Positions 1 to 5,535 of a stretch of DNA of 9,174 nt are shown piece by piece. The translations under genes were made by a program, and so were the position numbers. Every line of letters starts with the position of its first letter. Within the stretch, counting starts at the first letter, position 1. Under the pieces are notes generated by a model. The model saw nothing but the letters and a program-made list of their open reading frames with translations. It searched no databases and was not told the DNA's origin. The stretch is from Euryarchaeota archaeon UBA19 (GTDB lineage: Archaea; Thermoplasmatota; Poseidoniia; Poseidoniales; Thalassarchaeaceae). The DNA is taken from NCBI GenBank assembly GCA_002502175.1, contig DAPQ01000078.1:1-9174 (forward strand). Reading direction: 5' to 3'.

Positions 1-1
1 C

Positions 2-505
2 CTGACTTACATCTCTTGGGCGCCGTTGGACAACATGTGGTCCGCGGCTAGTAGCGCCGATGGAGGACATTTCGGTGATGAATGCAATTACTTCATGAAT
101 GAGAGTTCGGACTTATATTTCGACGATGATGAGGGATTGAAAGGAGCGTTCAAAGCAACTTGCTACCACACCATCGAAATAACAGCCAAGCAGTGGGTTT
201 GGAGTTTTGATTGCGGTACACTCGAAGCAGAATTGTGTGAATCAGGATTTACCGAGGCAGATGGAAGAGCCGTGCCTCATCTCTCTCTACAGGCGGGGAA
301 TGCATATCTCGCCTACATGACTTCTGAAGATGTAACTCATGCTCCTTGGTTTGTCTCGTTAGGAGTCAAAGAAGACGTCCTTCCGGGACAAACAACCACT
401 GTTTGGATTCTCGCCGAGGATGTAGAGGACTTCCTACTACTGTGCACTGAATACTGTGGAGATGACCACGCCTACATGATGGCGGGCGTTACTATCCACG
501 CCTGA
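2..505 (+). CDS. coxB: Cytochrome c oxidase subunit II, CuA domain (5' end outside window)
   Basis: This is the electron-entry subunit of the haem-copper oxidase. Its extracytoplasmic cupredoxin domain holds the binuclear CuA centre, which takes electrons from a soluble donor and passes them to haem a of subunit I. The frame is open to the window edge (LTYISWAPLDNMW...), so the N-terminal membrane hairpin lies upstream; the TTG at 26 is not the start. An aromatic QWVWSF segment matches the family's QWxWxF/Y. The CuA ligands are complete: His in VTHAPW (codon 338-340), then CTEYCGDDHAYM with Cys 443, Glu 449, Cys 455, His 467 and Met 476, in the usual spacing. Between the membrane part and QWVW lies an unusually long acidic stretch with extra cysteines. 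It is first in the visible operon; subunit I follows 13 bases after the stop. The function is certain, the electron donor unknown. Confidence 0.96.
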   Translation: MTYISWAPLDNMWSAASSADGGHFGDECNYFMNESSDLYFDDDEGLKGAFKATCYHTIEITAKQWVWSFDCGTLEAELCESGFTEADGRAVPHLSLQAGNAYLAYMTSEDVTHAPWFVSLGVKEDVLPGQTTTVWILAEDVEDFLLLCTEYCGDDHAYMMAGVTIHA

Positions 506-509
506 GGAG
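504..509 (+). promoter_or_regulatory. Ribosome-binding site of coxA
   Basis: GAGGAG lies 9 bases before the ATG at 519 and overlaps the coxB stop codon. It favours ATG 519 over the TTG at 510, which sits directly against the motif. A second in-frame ATG at 531 is possible but further away. Confidence 0.6.
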
Positions 510-518
510 TTGAAAGAT

Positions 519-2837
519 ATGGGGAGAAATATGACAATTTCGCGAAGCATGGTAGCTTTACTCTTAATCTCAATAGCAATGGTCGTATCACCGGCAGTAA
601 ACTCCCTACCAACCGGAGTAAATTATGATCAGATTAGTGCTGGTGGATGTAACTGTCACGCCGCTGCTCCAAATGCTGCAGTTATGGTGAATTTGGAAGG
701 TCTTCCTGAAGAATACAATATGTCTGAAACCTATCAAGTTACAATTTCATTCACTGGTGGTCCATCTGCTGAAGGAAATGCAAATCTTGGAGGATTCAAC
801 CTATGGGCATCCGGCGGTGAAATTACTCCTCTAGATGCGACTGTTCAATCCAATGGTCCATCCGAGGTTACTCACACTGAAGCAGGTAACGATTACACAT
901 CATGGACTGTCGAGTGGATTGCTCCAAGCCATGGGAGAGATGTTGACTTCGTGGTCCACGTCAACTCTGTTAACGGAGATGGAAATGCTGGCCCCGAAGA
1001 TCAATGGAATAAATTGACTCTGAAGGTTGCAGGATCATTAGGTCCAGGATTAGAAGAAGCTGACCCATACAAGGTATTGGCCACTCTCATCATAATCTCT
1101 GGCTTACTTCTCACAATCACAGTTCTGTATGGATTCTACAGAACCAATCCTGATGCATTCGATTGGGAGCATATAGCACCTTGGTTGACCGAGTGGCTAA
1201 CCAGCACAGACCACAAGAAGATTGGAACTCTATATTTCGTTCAAGGTCTATTCTTCCTTGGAATCGGTGGAATTCTCGCGATGATGATTAGGATTCAACT
1301 TGCAGTTCCAGGTAATGACTTCATTTCCCAAGATGAATACAACTCTTTCTTCACACTACACGGAACTACTATGATTTTCCTTGCCGCTATGCCTTTGATT
1401 AATGGGTTTGCAAATTGGATGGTACCCCTACAAATTGGAGCACCGGACCTTGCTATGCCAAGATTGAATGCTCTCTCATTCTGGCTTCAACCATTCGCTG
1501 CATTACTGATTTTCACCGGTGTATTCACCGGAGAAGGAGCAGATACCGGATGGACAGGATATGCTCCGTACATCGTAACAGAAGGCGCACATACTGGTGT
1601 GACAATGTGGGTTGCAGGACAGATAATGCTGGTAGCATCATCTACTCTAACAGGAATTAACTTCCTTACCACAATGGCAGTAATGCGTGCAGAAGGAATG
1701 GGTTGGATGCAGATGCCATTGTTCACATGGAGTATTTTGGTTGCTAACCTAATGCTATTCCTTTCAATTCCAGCATTCGGTGTAGGGCTAATTCAAGTCT
1801 ACCTCGACAGAACTATCTCCACCGCATTCTATGACATATCTGCTGGAGGTGACCCATTACTCTGGAGTCACTTGTTCTGGTACTTCGGACATCCTGAGGT
1901 ATACGTCGTTATTGTGCCTGCATTCGGTGTTATTTCTGAGGTTCTTGCTACATCCGCAAGACGTTCTATCTTTGGATACCGTTCAATGGTTTACGCAATG
2001 GCTGGAATTGGTGTCGTGGCTTTCATCGTTTACGGACACCACATGTTCACCTCCGGAATGTCACCTTCGCTAAGATTCGTAACAATGCTGACAACTATGT
2101 TAGTCGCGGTCCCTACTGGCATCAAGATCTTCAATTGGCTGAAAACTATGCACGGAGGTTCGCTTGTCTATCGCACACACACTTTGTGGGCGCTAGGATT
2201 CTTGGTTACCTTCACGCTTGGTGGAATATCTGGAATGTTCTTCCCATCCATCGCAATGGACACTCACCTCCACGAGACTTACTTCGTTGTAGCTCACTTC
2301 CACTATGTACTGGTAGGAGGAACAGTCTTCGGATTCTTCTCAGCGATTTACTATTGGTATCCAAAGATGACTGGACGAATGCTTGACGAAAGATTGGGGA
2401 CTCTTCACTTCCTGACTGCATTCGTGACCTACAATGGAATCTTTTGGCCAATGCACAAACTCGGAGTTGTTGGAATGGCAAGAAGACACCACACCTACTT
2501 CATCACAACAGATGACTTCACAAATCTACCTGAATGGGCTGCAGAGTGGAATCTTTTCATCTCGGTTAGTGCATTCCTATTCTTCTTCTCTAACTTCATT
2601 ATGGTTGCTAACATGTTGATTAGTCTGGTCAGAGGAGAAAAGGCTCCAGCTGATCCGTGGGGAGGATGGTCATTTGAGTGGATGACTTCATCACCACCAC
2701 CAACGCCGTCCTTCGATTGGCACAATCCTCCAGTTCTCAAGGATGCTAACGAGCACATAGCCCATGAGCCTGGAAAGTTAGGACAGTGGTTCAATCGATT
2801 GATGGTGCCCGAAAATCACGAGGAGGTGAGCCATTGA
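519..2837 (+). CDS. coxA: Cytochrome c oxidase subunit I with N-terminal secreted Reeler-like domain
   Basis: Catalytic subunit of an A1-type oxidase that reduces O2 to water and pumps protons. Residue numbers are from ATG 519 (772 aa, against about 520-560 for a plain subunit I). The core starts near residue 222 (WLTSTDHKKIGTLYF) and has about 12 helices. Haem a ligands are H281 and H595, the haem a3 ligand is H593, and the CuB ligands are H458, H507 and H508. The His-Tyr crosslink motif HPEVY has Y462. E460 and D310 (D pathway) and K536 and T533 (K pathway) are present, which defines type A1. Ahead of the core are a signal peptide (about 1-29), a Reeler/choice-of-anchor V-like domain (about 40-172) beginning GGCNCH, and an extra helix (about 186-207) that would return the chain to the cytoplasm. 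The bovine Mg-site Asp is replaced by Glu (LHETYFV). The core assignment is certain; the N-terminal domain name comes from pattern likeness. Confidence 0.97.
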   Translation: MGRNMTISRSMVALLLISIAMVVSPAVNSLPTGVNYDQISAGGCNCHAAAPNAAVMVNLEGLPEEYNMSETYQVTISFTGGPSAEGNANLGGFNLWASGGEITPLDATVQSNGPSEVTHTEAGNDYTSWTVEWIAPSHGRDVDFVVHVNSVNGDGNAGPEDQWNKLTLKVAGSLGPGLEEADPYKVLATLIIISGLLLTITVLYGFYRTNPDAFDWEHIAPWLTEWLTSTDHKKIGTLYFVQGLFFLGIGGILAMMIRIQLAVPGNDFISQDEYNSFFTLHGTTMIFLAAMPLINGFANWMVPLQIGAPDLAMPRLNALSFWLQPFAALLIFTGVFTGEGADTGWTGYAPYIVTEGAHTGVTMWVAGQIMLVASSTLTGINFLTTMAVMRAEGMGWMQMPLFTWSILVANLMLFLSIPAFGVGLIQVYLDRTISTAFYDISAGGDPLLWSHLFWYFGHPEVYVVIVPAFGVISEVLATSARRSIFGYRSMVYAMAGIGVVAFIVYGHHMFTSGMSPSLRFVTMLTTMLVAVPTGIKIFNWLKTMHGGSLVYRTHTLWALGFLVTFTLGGISGMFFPSIAMDTHLHETYFVVAHFHYVLVGGTVFGFFSAIYYWYPKMTGRMLDERLGTLHFLTAFVTYNGIFWPMHKLGVVGMARRHHTYFITTDDFTNLPEWAAEWNLFISVSAFLFFFSNFIMVANMLISLVRGEKAPADPWGGWSFEWMTSSPPPTPSFDWHNPPVLKDANEHIAHEPGKLGQWFNRLMVPENHEEVSH
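636..1034 (+). other. Reeler / choice-of-anchor V-like domain fused to CoxA
   Basis: This is domain-level annotation inside coxA, about residues 40-172. Visible order: a short Gly/Cys/His motif (GGCNCHAAAP), a strand-rich stretch ending in a YQVTISF strand, a GGFNLWASGGEI segment, EVTHT, a YTSWTVEWIAPS segment, then a VHVNSVNGDGNAGPEDQW segment and a final strand (LTLKV). This order (Cys-His motif, YxVTIxF, GFxL, WTxxWxAP, NxxNGDG) is the one I know from secreted Reeler-like / choice-of-anchor V proteins, where the opening motif is usually CxxCH. The domain lies between a signal peptide and a membrane helix, so it should face outside, near the CuA domain of subunit II. Its role is unknown; ligand binding, donor docking or assembly are possibilities. 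Confidence 0.7.
2821..2830 (+). promoter_or_regulatory. Ribosome-binding site of coxC
   Basis: AGGAGGTGAG is close to a full Shine-Dalgarno match. It lies inside the last codons of coxA, with its GGAGG core 7 bases before the TTG at 2834. It decides the coxC start: the earlier in-frame GTG at 2786 has no such site and would add 16 residues read over coxA. Confidence 0.8.
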
Positions 2838-3904
2838 GCGGCGATTACCACGATGAACATCATGCACCTCAACCATGGGGTCCACACGATTGGGGGCACG
2901 GCGCTCCACACAATTCATTCTCGCCATTATTCATGAGTATGGGAGTTGCAATCTTCCTCTTTGGAATGGCAGAGGCTTGGTCCTATGGAACATACAACCC
3001 TGGAAATATTCCTATGATTCTTGTAGGATTACTGGTAGTTGGTTTCTCACTATTCATTTGGTGGAGACAAGATCTATCATTTGACGGTCATTACGAACCT
3101 CGAGCAACAGGAACTCCATTCCGTGGCATTCAGATTAGGAAAGTGGGTGTTTGGATATTCCTTATGTCCGAGATGATGGTTTTCACTTCTCTTTTCAGCA
3201 CCTACATGAGATACCGATTAGGAATCGAAAACTGTGGCACAGTGTTCGAAAGAGGAATGTTCGATCCGGTAACTAACCCGACCGGATGGCAAGAAGGTGT
3301 GGTCGTGACTTGCTTCGAGCCAGCAAGCCATCTTATCGCATCCAGCTGGTGGCACATCGCACCTGGTGCAATCAACACCTTTGCTCTGATCATATCTTCA
3401 TTCACAATTGTTCAGGCACTACGTTATGCAAAGATGGCTGACCTAGACGATGAAGCTAGAAGAAAGAAGGTATCCAGATACTTAGGAGCAACTTGGTTCC
3501 TAGCAGTTTTGTTCCTTACTTTGAAAATGGTTGAATGGTTTATCGGATTCTACGTACCAGAGATTAGTCTGATTGGACTACACGAGCATGATATCATATC
3601 ACTGGTAGATGAGGGCTACACAATTAATGCCGACCACTACCAACATCACTCCTACGTTGATGAAGCAACAGGGGCACATATGGTAGCAGACATACAGGTC
3701 TCGGCATCTCTGTTCTACGTGACCACCGGAACTCACGGTGCTCACGTCGCTGGTGGAATCATTGGCTTGACTTACATGACCTACAAGGCATGGCTTGGCG
3801 GTTACACTCCAAAGAATGCAGTATCGATTGAGTACTTCGGTCTTTACTGGCACTTTGTGGATTTGATTTGGGTACTAGTATTCCCATTCTTCTATCTTTA
3901 TTGA
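2834..3904 (+). CDS. coxC: Cytochrome c oxidase subunit III
   Basis: Integral membrane subunit that supports subunit I and keeps proton uptake stable; it carries no redox centre. It starts at TTG 2834, overlapping the coxA stop as TTGA, and has 356 residues with about seven helices. Family signatures are IRKVGVWIFLMSEMMVFTSLF (residues 101-121, conserved Glu113), FYVTTGTHGAHVAGG (294-308) and YWHFVDLIWVLVFPF (338-352). Oddities are a His-rich N-terminal tail (H6, H9, H10, H18, H22, H26), a region with C134 and C160 after the second of these helices, and a long His/Asp-rich loop (about 240-285, with HEH and DHYQHH) where many homologues have a short turn. By the usual topology that loop faces outside. 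The gene sits between coxA and the subunit IV gene, so it is surely co-transcribed with them. Confidence 0.96.
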   Translation: MSGDYHDEHHAPQPWGPHDWGHGAPHNSFSPLFMSMGVAIFLFGMAEAWSYGTYNPGNIPMILVGLLVVGFSLFIWWRQDLSFDGHYEPRATGTPFRGIQIRKVGVWIFLMSEMMVFTSLFSTYMRYRLGIENCGTVFERGMFDPVTNPTGWQEGVVVTCFEPASHLIASSWWHIAPGAINTFALIISSFTIVQALRYAKMADLDDEARRKKVSRYLGATWFLAVLFLTLKMVEWFIGFYVPEISLIGLHEHDIISLVDEGYTINADHYQHHSYVDEATGAHMVADIQVSASLFYVTTGTHGAHVAGGIIGLTYMTYKAWLGGYTPKNAVSIEYFGLYWHFVDLIWVLVFPFFYLY

Positions 3905-3910
3905 GGTGAT
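3903..3910 (+). promoter_or_regulatory. Ribosome-binding site of the subunit IV gene
   Basis: GAGGTGAT overlaps the coxC stop codon and lies 5 bases before the ATG at 3916. It is a strong archaeal Shine-Dalgarno sequence and fixes that start. Confidence 0.75.
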
Positions 3911-3915
3911 TAGAT

Positions 3916-4278
3916 ATGGCACATTACAAAATATTTGGAAGAGACCCTTACTGGATGAATTTCTACGGATTAATGATTCTAACACTAATCGAAGTGGCTG
4001 CTGTTGGATTAGATCTAACAGAATTTGCTGAGAGTTATGGTACTACCGAAAAGGTCGTCACATTGTGGATACTAACCATAATTGCGATTCCAAAATTCAT
4101 TATGATTGCTGCGATTTTCATGCACTTGTATGGTGATGAGGATTCTGGAATTCTGACTATGACTGCGCTATTCCCTGCCTTCTTCATCATCATCATGGTT
4201 CTCTTCGTTGGACTGACACATCCAGATGCCGCATCTGGTCTACCGGATTGGTGCAGACCCGGGAACTATGGGCTTTAA
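3916..4278 (+). CDS. Cytochrome c oxidase subunit IV-like membrane protein
   Basis: A small 120-residue protein with three predicted helices (about 14-33, 47-70 and 79-100). Its FMHL segment near residues 68-71, followed by an acidic turn and a third hydrophobic helix, matches prokaryotic oxidase subunit IV (the CyoD/CtaF-like group). Those small subunits help assemble or stabilise the CuB centre and have no cofactor. The C-terminal tail THPDAASGLPDWCRPG has one cysteine. It is last in the operon: a strong ribosome-binding site overlaps the coxC stop, and 55 bases of non-coding DNA follow before a tRNA gene. The family assignment rests on position, size and the FMHL motif; sequence conservation in this family is low. 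Confidence 0.85.
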   Translation: MAHYKIFGRDPYWMNFYGLMILTLIEVAAVGLDLTEFAESYGTTEKVVTLWILTIIAIPKFIMIAAIFMHLYGDEDSGILTMTALFPAFFIIIMVLFVGLTHPDAASGLPDWCRPGNYGL

Positions 4279-4333
4279 TGGGTCCCTGTTCACTACATAG
4301 ATTCATGAAAAGGAGCCGCTACGGGTTGCCACT

Positions 4334-4419
4334 GCAGACGTCGCATAGCCTGGTATTGCGCCGGATTTGAAATCCGGTGTCCCTTGGACTCGGGAGTTCA
4401 AATCTCTCCGTCTGCGCCA
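4334..4419 (+). tRNA. tRNA-Ser (anticodon UGA)
   Basis: This folds as a class II tRNA. The acceptor is GCAGACG/CGTCTGC with discriminator G at 4416 and encoded CCA at 4417-4419. The anticodon stem CCGGA/TCCGG (4361-4365 / 4373-4377) frames the loop TTTGAAA, with anticodon TGA at 4368-4370. A long variable arm pairs GTCC with GGAC. The T-stem is GGGAG/CTCTC with loop TTCAAAT. The D-stem has GCA/TGC. The long variable arm, G73 and anticodon all agree on serine (codon UCA). Its 3' end touches the stop codon of the convergent lipid kinase gene with no gap. Confidence 0.95.
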
Positions 4420-5451
4420 CTATTCATTGGGGATTCTTGATGCTCCACGAACAACTAGTTGGTCACTATGGAATTGAAGACTACAAGGTGTAGTCAAACA
4501 AGCCTCGCCATCGACATTGATGAATAGAGGAGGACTGTGAGGTTCAGTATCGCTAGGATTACCATCGGAATCTACTGCACCTATTTCGAAAGATGTGCAA
4601 TCTTCCATGGTAATCTTTCCCCATTTACCGACGTGCTCACCCTTCTCAAGAGGTCCCATGACCGCTAACATTTGCAGTTTGGATAATCCTAAGCCGATAA
4701 TTAACGAAGCGTGATCTCTCTTTGGATGAGCGCCTGGTGTTACTTTGAACCCGCCACCAAAGGTTTCACACTGGCTAAGGACAAACAATCCCTGAAGTGG
4801 AACGGTTTGGGTTTCACCGCCATTGACTCGCATCCATGCTGGCTGAGTTTTCCAACCTAGAATCGCACGAATACCAAGTGCAGTATACTTGGCTTGGCCG
4901 CGAATCCAACTAAACTTACCTGCAATTTTCATTCGATTGACTGAGCTAGTAACTCCACCATCGACTTCCAAGAATGACCAACGAACAAGATTTCCTTCTC
5001 GATTCGCTTTTCCATTACATGGATGAGGTGGTGGCACCTTGTACTGTGGTAGGTCACTTGCTGCCGGGCCCTCGGCACGAACCGCTCCAACCGAATGGTC
5101 GGTTCCATTTGCTAGCAAATCTACCGCGCCTTGGACGTCGAATAGCGGAATTCCTAGGGCGCGGGCGAAATCATTACCACTTCCAATCGGCAAGATACCC
5201 ATCTTCTTCTTACTACCTCGTAATCCAGAGGCAACCTCGTGAACAGTACCATCTCCTCCTACTGCGACAATCATATCGTGGTCGTCAGATAGTAGGTCGT
5301 AAGCTATCTCCATTGCATGGCCAACCCGCTGCGTTTCGTGTATGTCGATTTCAAAACCTGCAGCGGTTAGTGCAGTTTCAAATTCAGGCCAGCTTTTCGA
5401 TGAAATTCCGTCTCTGGCCTTTGGATTGAGGATGCAGGCTATCCTAGACAT
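4420..5451 (-). CDS. Diacylglycerol/sphingosine kinase-family lipid kinase
   Basis: A 343-residue soluble protein of the DAGK catalytic family (YegS/DgkB/LCB5-like), which phosphorylates a lipid hydroxyl with ATP, probably at the inner face of the membrane. The N-terminal ATP-binding fold shows LNPKA (8-12), the hallmark GGDGT (65-69) followed by HEV, and PIGSGNDFAR (88-97). The C-terminal beta-rich half ends with FINVDGE, the usual late family motif. A segment at about 127-156, rich in Pro and His, looks like an insertion between the two halves. The start is ATG 5451; no clear ribosome-binding site precedes it, so the message may be leaderless. In archaea the substrate could be an archaeol-type or dolichol-type lipid, but the sequence does not say. 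It is divergent from ribD across a spacer with an inverted repeat, and convergent with tRNA-Ser. Confidence 0.9.
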   Translation of the reverse strand: MSRIACILNPKARDGISSKSWPEFETALTAAGFEIDIHETQRVGHAMEIAYDLLSDDHDMIVAVGGDGTVHEVASGLRGSKKKMGILPIGSGNDFARALGIPLFDVQGAVDLLANGTDHSVGAVRAEGPAASDLPQYKVPPPHPCNGKANREGNLVRWSFLEVDGGVTSSVNRMKIAGKFSWIRGQAKYTALGIRAILGWKTQPAWMRVNGGETQTVPLQGLFVLSQCETFGGGFKVTPGAHPKRDHASLIIGLGLSKLQMLAVMGPLEKGEHVGKWGKITMEDCTSFEIGAVDSDGNPSDTEPHSPPLFINVDGEACLTTPCSLQFHSDQLVVRGASRIPNE

Positions 5452-5482
5452 ATTTGCCTGAGGGCCAGAACTGAACTTGAAT

Positions 5483-5525
5483 CCTCGCGAATGTAGAAGT
5501 CAAGTGTAATGGGGTATTCGCGAGG
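5483..5525. repeat. Perfect 10-bp inverted repeat in the divergent kinase-ribD spacer
   Basis: CCTCGCGAAT (5483-5492) and ATTCGCGAGG (5516-5525) are exact reverse complements separated by 23 bases. Each arm contains the self-complementary core TCGCGA. The right arm ends in GAGG, which is the likely ribD ribosome-binding site. It may be a two-site operator for a dimeric regulator of one or both divergent genes, or an RNA hairpin hiding the ribD ribosome-binding site. The repeat is seen directly; the role is inferred. Confidence 0.7.
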
Positions 5526-5526
5526 T
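5522..5526 (+). promoter_or_regulatory. Likely ribosome-binding site of ribD
   Basis: GAGGT lies 9 bases before ATG 5536 and inside the right arm of the inverted repeat. The upstream in-frame ATG at 5509 has no such site. This supports 5536 as the ribD start. Confidence 0.5.
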
Positions 5527-5535
5527 CTGAGCAGC

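Noticed and set aside
26..505. TTG at 26 as the start of the first gene
   Set aside because: The frame is open to the window edge with plausible subunit II sequence upstream, and the family needs an N-terminal membrane hairpin, so the gene is truncated by the window.
2495..2794. 99-codon open frame on the minus strand inside coxA
   Set aside because: It lies wholly opposite conserved CoxA coding sequence, has no recognisable domain and no ribosome-binding site; a chance antisense frame.
4279..4333. Terminator or hairpin after the oxidase operon
   Set aside because: No strong stem and no clear T-run is visible; only 4-bp pairings of the GAAC/GTTC kind.
4974..5429. 151-codon plus-strand open frame across the lipid kinase
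   Set aside because: The minus strand encodes clear kinase motifs (GGDGT, GSGND) here; the plus-strand product looks compositionally random.
5452..5535. FMN riboswitch upstream of ribD
   Set aside because: The spacer is too short and lacks the conserved multi-stem RFN layout; only a single inverted repeat is present.
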